Origin: Solirubrobacter sp963792915
GTDB taxonomy: Bacteria; Actinomycetota; Thermoleophilia; Solirubrobacterales; Solirubrobacteraceae
Length of the DNA: 64,000 nt
Direction: 5' to 3'
Assembly (NCBI GenBank): GCA_963792915.1
Contig: CAWBYD010000003.1
Location: 992,001 to 1,056,000, forward strand
In this document: piece by piece, positions 27,018 through 35,600 of the stretch
Position numbering within the stretch: position 1 is the first letter of the stretch
Layout of the letters: each line of letters starts with the position of its first letter
Translations under genes and position numbers: made by a program
Notes under the pieces: generated by a model
Told to the model about the DNA's origin: nothing
Databases searched by the model: none
The model's input: only the letters and a program-made list of their open reading frames with translations

Positions 27018-30000
27018 TCAGCCCCGCACCACGCGGAACGCGAGCCGGCGGTCCGCCGTGTGCTCGCGGCCGTCGATGGCGCGCACGACGACGCGGTACC
27101 GCCGCGGCGCGAGCAGCTCGGAGCCGAAGCGCCCGCGGAAGCGGACGACGCCCGTGCCCGCCGCCGCCAGCCGGCTCACGCGCCCGACCCGCACCCAGCG
27201 CCTGTGCGCCTTGCGCTGGAAGGTCAGCCGGACCGTCGCGGCGCGGTTCAGCCGCCAGCTGATCCGCGCGCCGTCGAGCTTGGTTCCCTGGAGGGCGCGC
27301 CGGTGCGAGACGGCGAACCGGCGCGGGGTCATGCTGAGCCTCGTGAGCGCCAGCTTCGGCCGCTCGGCCGCCCGCCTCGGCGAGGCCGGCGACCCAGGCC
27401 GCGCCGCGGACGGGCCGGGCGATCCGGAGGACCCCTGCGAGCCGCTCTCGTGCTGCGGCTTCGCCGCGACGACCTCGCTCGCCGCGGAGCTCGCCTGGCT
27501 GACCGACGAGATCCAGTTGCCGGCCTGCACGACCACCCGCAGCGTGTGGCCCACATCGGCGTCGGCGAGCGCGTACTGGTCGGCGGTCGCGCCGGCGACG
27601 CTCGCGCAGTTCGCGCCGCGGGCGTCGCAGCGCTGCCACTGGTAGCCGAAGCTGATCGGCGCCGTGCCCGCCCACGTCCCGTGGTCCGCGGTCAGCGTGT
27701 CACCGGACCGGACCGCGTTTGGCGCACCGGTATTGGCCGGGTCGGCGGGCATGAACGCCTGGTCGGCGCCGGCTGCGAGCGTCACCCAGCCGGAGTTCTG
27801 GCCGCCGTACCTCGATCCGGCGGTGGTCCCGGTGAGCGGGACGTCGACCGCCGCGGCGTTGCCGTTGTGGACATGGATCACGCCGTCCTGCACGTAGGCC
27901 GTGACCTGGGCGCGGTTCGCCGTCCACGCGGCCTGCTGCGCGAGCGTCTGCGCGATCTGCGTCGGTGTGAGCTGCACCAGCGGCGTGTTGAAGTCCGCGC
28001 GGTAGCGCCCCACCAGCGCGTCGATGACGGGGTAGAGGATGCCGCCCTGGGCGGGATCGGTCTCCGGCAGCGCCGGGTTGTAGTTGGCGAGGTTGCTCTG
28101 GTGGAAGAAGTGCGGCCGCGGGTCGTTGCCGGCCACGTGGTTGAACATGATCCGCGTCTCGCTGGTCACGTAGTCCGGCCAGGTCGCCGGCGTGGCCCGG
28201 CAGGTGGTGATGCCGGTGATCGGGACGCAGCCGCCGGTGGGCGGATCGACGTAGATCCAGTTGTACTCGTCGAGCTGCTGGCCCTGCTTGGAGACGTTGT
28301 AGTAGACGTTGCTCGGGTAGCGCGGGAACGGCGAGAAGCCGGCGGCCGGCGGATAGCTCTTCGAGGCGTCGGTGGCGACGTACGTGACACCCGCGCCGGT
28401 GATGCCGGCGAGGAAGTTCGGGTTCTGGCCGTAGGGCGCCAGCGCGGCCTGGTTGGTGGCCGGCGACTGGACGGCGGTGCCTGCCGCGAGCGTGTCGGCG
28501 ATGCTGAGCGAGAGCGGCGCGCTGCCGTCGTCGGTCGGCGCGGCCGGGTTGCCGGCGAGCTCGGCCACGCGCGTCCACGCGGTGGTGGAAGTCGGGCGCC
28601 GGTAGACGTCGTAGGCGATCGCGTGGCAGACGGCGTTGAAGCTGACCGTGACCGAGTTCGTGGTCGAGCCGGCGGTGCCGACGGCGATCGCGTCGGACTC
28701 CGAGGCGACCGTCTCGCCGGCGGGTGTGCGAGCCGTGACGGCGTAGTCGTAGGTGCCGCCGGGGACGGCGCCGCCGGTCGCCGCCGGCACGACGTCGTCG
28801 AAGGCCGGCGGGTCGATCGTCCCGGGGTTTCCGGGACGCGTGTTGGCCAGCCCGGAGTGCTCGCCGGTCACCAGCTCGGCGGGGTCGGCCGGCAGCGCGT
28901 GCGCGCGCGCCCAGCTGAGGTTGTCGCGGATCTCCTTGGCGATGAACGACGCGGTCGAGCAGTCGAGGTTCGGGTGGTCGTACGTGTGGTTGATCCAGCC
29001 GAACGTCGCGCGCGCCGCAGGATCGGCGAACTTGGCGACCAGCGGGTCGGCGGTGCCGGTGTCCTGCGTATACACCGCGCTGCCGCCGCCGTTGAAGACC
29101 ATGTCGAGCCGCAGCCCGGCCTGCCTGGACCAGGCGATCGCGTGGTCCACGTCGGCCGGCGTGACACGGCTCGCCGCGGCGGGGTCGTAGCTCGTGCTGT
29201 GGGTCTGCGGATCCCAGGCGTCGTCGCCGAGGAAGAGGTCGTCGACCTGCAGCTCGAGGTAGTCGCGCTGGTAGCCGGTGAACACCCCGCGCGTGACCCA
29301 GGTGAGCATGCCGTGCCGCAGGAGCTGGTTGTGGTTCTGGAACTGGTTGCTCGCGACGGTCATCACCATCTCTTCGCGACCGTCGTCGGGGTGCGTGTAG
29401 ATGCCGAGGAAGGACGTGCCGTCCGGGGCGGTGAGGAGCGACTGCCAGTTCGCGCCATCGACCGGGGTCGCGTGGTAGCCGAACGTCTCGGCCGCGCCGG
29501 GGTCGTCGTCGGCCACCGTCACCGGCCCCGTGAGGTACGGAAAGGCGAGCTTGCCGGTGGCGGTCAGGGTCGCGGCGACGCCGTCCTGCGAAGCGCCGCC
29601 GGTGCTGTTCAGCCCATGGGCGGGGGAGGGGGCGGTGTAGTCGCTGAGCTGCCGGATCCCGAACGTGCGCTCGAACCTGCCCAGCGACGCCCACTCGGCG
29701 TCGGTCAGTGCGGAGAGGTAGCTGACCGTCCCGTCGGCGTTGGCGACGCTGTGGCCGAGGTCGCCGGTGGCGAGGATGACGGCCTGGTAGCGCGCGTGAC
29801 CGGCGGGGTAGTCGGCGAGCTTGGCGTCGTCGAGCGTGGCGACCTTGGCCTGGCCGTTGTAGGCGACGAAGGCGTCGTAGGGCACGCCCTCGCGGTCCAG
29901 TTCGGCCTTCCAGGCGCCGTAGCCGGGCTCGCTGCCGTCCGCCGAGACGAGCAGGACCTTGAGGTCGATCCGCTGGCCGGGCGCGACCGGCACCGGCGCG

Positions 30001-30068
30001 GCGGCGTGCGCGAGGGGCATGGCCAGGACGAATGCCGCAACCGCTGCGGCGAAACCCTTGAGCAGCAT
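27018..30068 (-). CDS. secreted PelA/Agd3-like polysaccharide deacetylase with FN3 and Ig-like inserts
   Basis: The 1016-residue protein has a signal peptide (residues 1-23) and an alpha/beta N-terminal domain (about 30-255). A metal-dependent deacetylase-type core follows: the Asp pair in YLELQVDDLFLGDD (about 275-277) and the HXXXH motif HTYDH (about 361-365). This pattern is shared by CE4-like, PelA and CE18 (Agd3) enzymes. A fibronectin-like domain interrupts the core near 425-530 (GGTYDYAVTARTPAGETVASESDAI). A bacterial Ig-like domain (APISFGYQWQRCDARGANC) and a basic C-terminal domain close the protein. It probably deacetylates the GalNAc polymer outside the cell. It is the first gene of the minus-strand operon. 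Confidence 0.75.
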   Translation of the reverse strand: MLLKGFAAAVAAFVLAMPLAHAAAPVPVAPGQRIDLKVLLVSADGSEPGYGAWKAELDREGVPYDAFVAYNGQAKVATLDDAKLADYPAGHARYQAVILATGDLGHSVANADGTVSYLSALTDAEWASLGRFERTFGIRQLSDYTAPSPAHGLNSTGGASQDGVAATLTATGKLAFPYLTGPVTVADDDPGAAETFGYHATPVDGANWQSLLTAPDGTSFLGIYTHPDDGREEMVMTVASNQFQNHNQLLRHGMLTWVTRGVFTGYQRDYLELQVDDLFLGDDAWDPQTHSTSYDPAAASRVTPADVDHAIAWSRQAGLRLDMVFNGGGSAVYTQDTGTADPLVAKFADPAARATFGWINHTYDHPNLDCSTASFIAKEIRDNLSWARAHALPADPAELVTGEHSGLANTRPGNPGTIDPPAFDDVVPAATGGAVPGGTYDYAVTARTPAGETVASESDAIAVGTAGSTTNSVTVSFNAVCHAIAYDVYRRPTSTTAWTRVAELAGNPAAPTDDGSAPLSLSIADTLAAGTAVQSPATNQAALAPYGQNPNFLAGITGAGVTYVATDASKSYPPAAGFSPFPRYPSNVYYNVSKQGQQLDEYNWIYVDPPTGGCVPITGITTCRATPATWPDYVTSETRIMFNHVAGNDPRPHFFHQSNLANYNPALPETDPAQGGILYPVIDALVGRYRADFNTPLVQLTPTQIAQTLAQQAAWTANRAQVTAYVQDGVIHVHNGNAAAVDVPLTGTTAGSRYGGQNSGWVTLAAGADQAFMPADPANTGAPNAVRSGDTLTADHGTWAGTAPISFGYQWQRCDARGANCASVAGATADQYALADADVGHTLRVVVQAGNWISSVSQASSAASEVVAAKPQHESGSQGSSGSPGPSAARPGSPASPRRAAERPKLALTRLSMTPRRFAVSHRRALQGTKLDGARISWRLNRAATVRLTFQRKAHRRWVRVGRVSRLAAAGTGVVRFRGRFGSELLAPRRYRVVVRAIDGREHTADRRLAFRVVRG

Positions 30069-30161
30069 GCCGCCGATTGTTCGAGGGCCGAGCCGGGCGG
30101 CACAAGAGCGCCGGTCAATCCACTTCCGACCCTTTGCGTATTCCCGAGCGTCTACGCGCCG

Positions 30162-31079
30162 TCAGGTCTCCGAGGGACCCCGCCTGGGTAGCTCGATGCC
30201 GCGACTGGAGGCCGAAGGGCGGCGGTATCCGGTGGCGCGCTGGACGCTCGAGGGGCGCCACATCGCGCCGCCGCGCAGCGTCGGGACGCCCTCCTCGTTG
30301 AGGCGATCGGCGATCGCCTGCAGCGTCATGCCCTGCTCGCGCATCGCCTGGATGCGGTCGGCGAGCTCGGGCACGTCGGCGACCGCGGTGCGGCCCTGGC
30401 CGGCGCCGCGCGAGCGTGCGGCCTCGAGCCCTCGGCGGGTGCGCTCGGAGATGCGCTCGTGCTCCCAGCCGCCGACGCCCGCCACCGCCGATGCGGCGAG
30501 CCGTCCCGCCTCGGTGGCGGTGTCGAGGTCGAGATCGATCGCGATCAGCCGGCGCCGTTCCTCGTTGAACCAGCTCAGGAGCGGCGTCAGGTTGGCCACG
30601 TTCGGCGAGAGGTCGCGCAGCCGCGGGACGACCAGGACGTCGGCCTCGCGCTCCGCGATCTGCTCGAGCGCCCACACCAGCGAGGGCCGGGCGCGCGAAC
30701 CGCCGTCGCGATCGACGTCGTGGACCGTCGACAGGAGCCCCAGGCCGCGCTGCGCGCAGCACGCCTTGATGGCCTTGCGCTGTGCGGCGAGATCGCGGTT
30801 CGCGTGATCGAACACGCAGGCGTAGCCGATCGCGCGCGGCCCCGCATCGCCGATCTCCGCCGCGGGCGTGAGCTGCGGCGCGGTCGCCACGGCGACCCAC
30901 ACGCGAACGCCGCCGAGCACGACGCCGATGCCGAGGTAGAGGTAGGCGAGCCAGGATGGAGCCCCGAGGCGGTAGGCGATGATGCCGTCGGCGGCGAGCA
31001 ACGCGGCCAGCCCCACCCCCTCGAACGCGGGGCGCAGCCCGATCCTGTGACGTCCGACGCCATCCGTTCTCGGCTCCAT
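30162..31079 (-). CDS. membrane-tethered serine-recombinase homologue lacking its active site
   Basis: The 305-residue protein starts at an ATG with GGAGG six bases upstream. It has two membrane segments (VGLAALLAADGIIAYRL, LAYLYLGIGVVLGGVRVWVAVA), a serine-resolvase catalytic fold and a recombinase-type HTH (MREQGMTLQAIADRLNEEGVPTLRGG). The residues that form the active site are replaced. The usual RVS near the start of the fold reads CVF (Arg and Ser lost), and the usual DRLSR reads RDLSP (Asp, Arg and Arg lost). The C-terminal helix GWEHERISERTRRGLEAARSRG is kept. It probably binds DNA or signals from the membrane rather than recombining. It lies between the exopolysaccharide operon and the GGDEF-EAL gene. 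Confidence 0.75.
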   Translation of the reverse strand: MEPRTDGVGRHRIGLRPAFEGVGLAALLAADGIIAYRLGAPSWLAYLYLGIGVVLGGVRVWVAVATAPQLTPAAEIGDAGPRAIGYACVFDHANRDLAAQRKAIKACCAQRGLGLLSTVHDVDRDGGSRARPSLVWALEQIAEREADVLVVPRLRDLSPNVANLTPLLSWFNEERRRLIAIDLDLDTATEAGRLAASAVAGVGGWEHERISERTRRGLEAARSRGAGQGRTAVADVPELADRIQAMREQGMTLQAIADRLNEEGVPTLRGGAMWRPSSVQRATGYRRPSASSRGIELPRRGPSET

Positions 31080-31276
31080 CCCCGACCTCCATCCCGTCAC
31101 CGTCAGCCGCGCCGGCGGACGCCGGGAGGCCGCGTATAGCCCTACCAGCGGCGCGCGGGGCGATCAAACGCGGCCGCGCGGTCCGGTTCGGCACCGAGTC
31201 GGCTGCTCAACCGCATAAGGTCAGGCGTTTCCGCGGCCGGCCGCATCGCGCCGGTTTGTCAGCGATCATTGACGGT

Positions 31277-31294
31277 CTGTCAGAGACCTGACAG
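31277..31294 (-). terminator. short hairpin after the GGDEF-EAL gene
   Basis: CTGTCAG and CTGACAG form a 7-bp stem with an AGAC loop, starting one base past the stop codon. The similar sequence TGTCAG also occurs just downstream, so a protein-binding site is an alternative. Confidence 0.4.
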
Positions 31295-33820
31295 TTACGC
31301 GAGCGCCCTCGCGGTCGCCGCCGCCGCGCGGCGCGGCGAGAGCCAGTCCGCGTCGGCGTCCATCGGCGCGGCGAAGTAGAAGCCCTGGCCGAGATCGCAG
31401 CCGATCTCCCGCAGCATCTCGAGCTGTGCGCGGGTCTCGATCCCCTCGGCGATGACGCGCAGGCCGACGGTCTTGGCGAGGCCGACGATCAGCCGCACGA
31501 ACGCGGCGTCGTGCTCGGACACCGCGAGCCCCTCGACGAACTCGCGCGCGATCTTGAGCGTGTCGAGCGGCAGGTTGCGCAGGTAGCTGAGCGAGGAGTA
31601 GCCGGTGCCGAAGTCGTCCAGCGCGAGCTGCACGCCGAGGTCGCGCAGCTGCTGCAGCGTGTGCGAGCCGCGCACGTGGTCCTTGACCAGCAGCGTCTCG
31701 GTGACCTCGAGCACGAGCCGGCTGGGCGGGATCCCGGTGCGCGCGATCACGCCGGAGACGGTCTCGATCAGGTCGGGGTGCTCGAGCTCCATCGCGGACA
31801 GGTTGACCTGCACCTGGATGTCGTCGCCGCGCTCGACGACGCGCGCGCAGGCCTCCTCGAGCACGTAGCGCCCGAGCTGCACGATCAGCCCGGTGTCCTC
31901 GGCGAGCGGGATGAACTCGAGCGGCGGGATGCGGCCGCGCCCGGGATGGTTCCAGCGCACGAGCGCCTCCACCGCGGTCGCTTCGCCCGTGACCAGGTCC
32001 ACGATCGGCTGGTACTGGACGACGAGCTCGCGGTTGTCGATCGCGTCGGCCAGCTCGGTCTTGAGGTCGTGGCGGCGCAGGATCGAGTCGCGCATCTCGG
32101 GCGTGAAGACCGAGAAGCGGCGCTTGCCGGCCTCCTTGGCCTCGTACATCGCCACGTCGGCGTCGCGCAGCAGCTCCTCGCTGGAGGAGTGATGGCTCGC
32201 CGCGATGCCGATCGAGAGGCTCGCGTGCAGCAGCTTGTCGGCGGCCTTGACGGGCAGCGCGAAGGCCTGCAGCGTGCGCTCGGCGAGCGCCACCGCGGCC
32301 TCCTCGACAGCGGCCGGGCGGTGCACCAGCACGGCGAACTCGTCGCCGCCCAGGCGCGCGACCACGTCGCCCGCCCGGACCGAGCGCACGAGCCGCGAGG
32401 CGACGCTGCGCAGCAGCTCGTCGCCGACCGGGTGCCCGAGCGTGTCGTTGACGCCCTTGAAGTCGTCGAGGTCGATGAACAGCACCGCGACCTGGCCGTC
32501 GGACTCGAGCGCCTCGCGCACGTGCTGGCTGAACAGGACGCGGTTGGCGAGCCCGGTCAGCGGATCGTGGTGCGCCTGGTGGGTCAGCTGGTCCTGCAGC
32601 TCGCGCAGCTCGGAGACCGCCTGCTCGAGCCGGTCGAACTGCAGCGCCGCGCTCGCGTTGGCGGCGAGCGTGTCGAACAGCGTGCGGTCGTCGTCGGTGA
32701 AGCCGCGCGTGAGCCCGAAGCGGTTGGCGAGCATGACGGTGCCGATCACGCGGTCCGAGCCGCGCAGCACGCCGAGCATGGCGTGGCGGACGCCGCGGCT
32801 GGCCAGATATTCGGCGACCTCGACGGGGAACGGCGCGGCGAGGCCGACGGCAAGCTCCGAGGTCTCGGCCAGCGTGCGCAGCGCGGCGGCGGCGGCCGGC
32901 GACACCGGAACCATCGCCTCGCGCGAATCGCCGGGGCCGAGCCCGGTGCGCAGCGGCGCGGTCCCGTCGGCCGTGAAGAGGATGACCTCCGCCTGCTCGG
33001 CGCGGAACGCCTCGAGCGCGCGCTCGAGCAGCCCCTCGATGGCGATCGCGATCTCCGGCGACTCCGAGAGCGTGCGGTTGGCCTCATAGAGGAACTTGAC
33101 CTTCTCGTGGCCCTGGCGCTCGGCCACGTACGCGCGGTAGCCGATGAACGCCACCGACACGGGGATCAGCAGCAGCGGCGTGGCCTCCGGCCGGTCGACC
33201 CACAGGATCCCGCAGACGAGCGCCATCGCGGTGCCGGTGACGGTGACCACCAGGTCCATCCCGAACATCTGCTTGACCTGGTCGCGCGAGACGTGCCCCT
33301 CGGTCAGCACGATCGCGGCGATGATGGTGCCGATCGTCAGCAGCCCCCCGACCTGGGTGGCGACCAGCGCGGCGCCCCAGGTGATCCAGCCGAAGCCGGG
33401 GTCGAGGCCGGCGGCGAGCCGCACGATCAGCACGCCGACGCAGGTCGAGAGCGTGAACTGCGCGATGTTGAACGCGAACTTGACGGGCGCCATGCGCCGC
33501 AGCCCGAACGCCAGCACGATTCCGGCCACGATCCCGAGCACCGCGCCGTCGCCGCTGGCGAACACGAGCGCCAGCGTGAGCGGGATGTCGGTCAGCGAGA
33601 AGGAGTGCGAGCTGCGGCGGAAGTGCAGCTCGACCGGCCAGCGCTCGGTCGCGAGCACGAGCGCCGCGATCGCCCACCATGGGACCGCCGGTGACTGCAG
33701 CGGCGCCAGGTTCTCGATGAAGCCCACGAACAGCACCACGGCGAGCGCGGCGAGCACCGCGTTCAGCCCCCAAACAGGCTCGATGGAGGCGAGTCGCCGC
33801 ATGAGTGGACGAATCCCCAT
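31295..33820 (-). CDS. membrane GAF-GGDEF-EAL c-di-GMP turnover enzyme
   Basis: The 841-residue protein has an N-terminal membrane region with about six helices (residues ~18-230), a GAF-like sensor (~240-395), a GGDEF domain and an EAL domain. GGDEF is intact at residues 491-495, with an inhibitory I-site RAGD five residues before it. The EAL domain keeps EALVRW (618-623), EVTETLL and DDFGTGYSSL. Both c-di-GMP synthesis and breakdown are therefore possible. Its location next to the galactosaminan operon, and the c-di-GMP riboswitch 15 kb away, make it a candidate controller of surface biology here. The ATG at 33820 is the first in frame. Confidence 0.92.
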   Translation of the reverse strand: MGIRPLMRRLASIEPVWGLNAVLAALAVVLFVGFIENLAPLQSPAVPWWAIAALVLATERWPVELHFRRSSHSFSLTDIPLTLALVFASGDGAVLGIVAGIVLAFGLRRMAPVKFAFNIAQFTLSTCVGVLIVRLAAGLDPGFGWITWGAALVATQVGGLLTIGTIIAAIVLTEGHVSRDQVKQMFGMDLVVTVTGTAMALVCGILWVDRPEATPLLLIPVSVAFIGYRAYVAERQGHEKVKFLYEANRTLSESPEIAIAIEGLLERALEAFRAEQAEVILFTADGTAPLRTGLGPGDSREAMVPVSPAAAAALRTLAETSELAVGLAAPFPVEVAEYLASRGVRHAMLGVLRGSDRVIGTVMLANRFGLTRGFTDDDRTLFDTLAANASAALQFDRLEQAVSELRELQDQLTHQAHHDPLTGLANRVLFSQHVREALESDGQVAVLFIDLDDFKGVNDTLGHPVGDELLRSVASRLVRSVRAGDVVARLGGDEFAVLVHRPAAVEEAAVALAERTLQAFALPVKAADKLLHASLSIGIAASHHSSSEELLRDADVAMYEAKEAGKRRFSVFTPEMRDSILRRHDLKTELADAIDNRELVVQYQPIVDLVTGEATAVEALVRWNHPGRGRIPPLEFIPLAEDTGLIVQLGRYVLEEACARVVERGDDIQVQVNLSAMELEHPDLIETVSGVIARTGIPPSRLVLEVTETLLVKDHVRGSHTLQQLRDLGVQLALDDFGTGYSSLSYLRNLPLDTLKIAREFVEGLAVSEHDAAFVRLIVGLAKTVGLRVIAEGIETRAQLEMLREIGCDLGQGFYFAAPMDADADWLSPRRAAAATARALA

Positions 33821-33856
33821 TCACTCACCGTGATCGGCGCGACTGGCGAACCCTTA

Positions 33857-33892
33857 AACGCCGCGCGGGCGGCCGGAGCCGCCCGCGGCGTT
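33857..33892 (-). terminator. strong hairpin terminator of the subtilase gene
   Basis: AACGCCG and CGGGCGGC pair with GCCGCCCG and CGGCGTT around a CGGA loop, giving 15 bp with one 2-nt bulge. It begins 8 bases past the subtilase stop. Confidence 0.7.
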
Positions 33893-33899
33893 CGGGGGG

Positions 33900-35507
33900 C
33901 TACCAGTCCGGGTGGGTGGTCCAGACGCTGCGGGTGAACTGCGCCCGCGTCGATTCGGTCTGCGTGCCGCCGGCGTCGCAGCCGGCGCACGTCCAGGTGG
34001 CGCGCGCCCACTCCGCGTCGGTCCAGGTCGCGCGCGTCCATGACGCCCGCGTCCAGCTCGCCCGCGTCCACGAAGCGCGCGTCCATGAGGCGCGCGTCCA
34101 GGTCGCGCGGGTCGGGTCGATGCCCGCGGCGACGAGCGCCTCGGCGACCGCCACGTTCGGGACGTTGCCCTGGTTGGCGCCCTTGCCGGGGTTGAGGTCC
34201 ACGGCGAGGTCGGCGGCCAGCTCGCCGGTCGCGGCGGCCGTCGGGCGCGCCGAGGCGTCGAGCACCTGCTTGACCTGGTCCGGGTTGTAGTCCGGGCGGG
34301 CCTGCAGGACCAGCGCCGCGGCGCCGCTGACGACCGGCGCCGCCATCGACGTGCCGCTCATGGTGAAGTAGCCGTCGCCGACCAGGCACTGCGGGCACAG
34401 CTGGGCGAACAGCCCGCCGGGCGCCAGCGTCGAGGTGATGTGCGCGCCCGGGGCGAGCACGTCCGGCTTGGCCAGGCCGTCCAGGGTCGTGCCGTGGCTC
34501 GACCAGTCGGCGACCGTGTCGTCGGCCGGGGCGCTGGTGCCGTTCTGGTCGACGCCGCCGACGGTGACCACGTACGGGTCGTTCGCCGGCGCGTACTGGA
34601 CGGCGTCCGCGGCATTCCCGCGGTTGCCGGCCGCCGTGACGACGACGATGCCGGAGTGCCAGGCGAACTCGACCGCGGCGTCGAGCGGGTCGTCCAGGTA
34701 CGACGAGGGCGTGTCGGAGGTCAGCGACAGGTTCACGACGCCGATGTGCAGGTCGTCGCGGTGGTCGACGACGAACTGCAGGCCGTCGATCACGTCCAGC
34801 ACCGTCGAGTTGCCCTCGTCGTCGGCGGTCTTGATCGTGATCAGGTCGGCCTCGGGCGCGATGCCCTCGTAGAGGCCGTAGTTCGGGTCGCTCGGGTCGC
34901 GGTTGAGCGAGTTGCCGGCGATGATCCCCGCCACGTGCGTGCCGTGGCCGACGTCGTCGCCGGCGCGCGTCGCGCCCGGGTTCGCGAGCACGTTGGCCGC
35001 GATGCGCGTCGTCCCGTCGCCGCGCGTGAAGTCGGCGGCGCCGCCGCTCACGCCGGAGTCGATGACCGCGACGCCGACGCCCTTGCCCGTGATGCCGCGC
35101 GCCCACAGGCGATCCGCGCCGACGCTCAGCGGGAAGGTGGTCGCCAGCCGGCCGCCGTCGACGCCCTGGTTGTGGACGCGGTTGTTGAGCTGGATCGCCA
35201 GCACGTGGCGGTTGCGGCCGAGCGCCGCCGCCTCGCGGGCGGGCAGCTTGAGCGCGAGGCCGTGGATCACGGGCAGGTTCGCGGTGATCTTCGCGCCGTG
35301 AGCGCGCACCAGCGCCCGTGCGCCGCGCTCGGAGAAGTCGTGCTTGAACTGCGCGATCGCCACCACCTGGCGCGCGGGTGCGCGGTGCGCGACGCTCGCG
35401 AGCCGCGCCTGCGCCGACGGTGCGGCCTGGGCTGCGGTCGCCCCTGCCAGCGTCGCGGCGAACGCCAACGCGGCCGCTATGAGCGGCCGGTTACGTAAAT
35501 GGATCAA
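33900..35507 (-). CDS. secreted S8 subtilase with Trp-rich C-terminal repeats
   Basis: The 535-residue preproprotein has a signal peptide (LIAAALAFAATLAGATAAQA), an I9-like propeptide (~45-120) and a complete subtilisin triad: Asp in AVIDSG, His in GHGTHVAGI and Ser in SGTSMAAP. The tail holds five or more 5-residue repeats of the type RASWT, then TCAGC with a CXXC pair. It starts at a TTG with GGAGG 8 bases upstream and a folded leader before that. It is a paralogue of the enzyme at 46564. The substrate is unknown; it is exported and presumably self-processed. Confidence 0.9.
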   Translation of the reverse strand: MIHLRNRPLIAAALAFAATLAGATAAQAAPSAQARLASVAHRAPARQVVAIAQFKHDFSERGARALVRAHGAKITANLPVIHGLALKLPAREAAALGRNRHVLAIQLNNRVHNQGVDGGRLATTFPLSVGADRLWARGITGKGVGVAVIDSGVSGGAADFTRGDGTTRIAANVLANPGATRAGDDVGHGTHVAGIIAGNSLNRDPSDPNYGLYEGIAPEADLITIKTADDEGNSTVLDVIDGLQFVVDHRDDLHIGVVNLSLTSDTPSSYLDDPLDAAVEFAWHSGIVVVTAAGNRGNAADAVQYAPANDPYVVTVGGVDQNGTSAPADDTVADWSSHGTTLDGLAKPDVLAPGAHITSTLAPGGLFAQLCPQCLVGDGYFTMSGTSMAAPVVSGAAALVLQARPDYNPDQVKQVLDASARPTAAATGELAADLAVDLNPGKGANQGNVPNVAVAEALVAAGIDPTRATWTRASWTRASWTRASWTRASWTRATWTDAEWARATWTCAGCDAGGTQTESTRAQFTRSVWTTHPDW

Positions 35508-35515
35508 TCAGGGTG

Positions 35516-35561
35516 CCTCCCGATTCCCTTCGAGGACGTACTGCTCCACGAGCAGGAATCG
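35516..35561 (-). promoter_or_regulatory. structured leader of the subtilase gene
   Basis: CGATTCC pairs with GGAATCG (7 bp, 35521-35527 with 35555-35561) and encloses a CTGCTC/GAGCAG hairpin. The SD (35516-35520) follows the outer stem directly. It does not match a riboswitch class I know. Confidence 0.35.
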
Positions 35562-35600
35562 GCGTATGACGGAGCGGAATTTAGGAAATGGACAACTGTC

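Noticed and set aside
30070..30170. ACGCAAAGG in the leader of the deacetylase gene, reminiscent of a GEMM riboswitch
   Set aside because: The partner segment GGGCAAAC and the tetraloop stem are absent.
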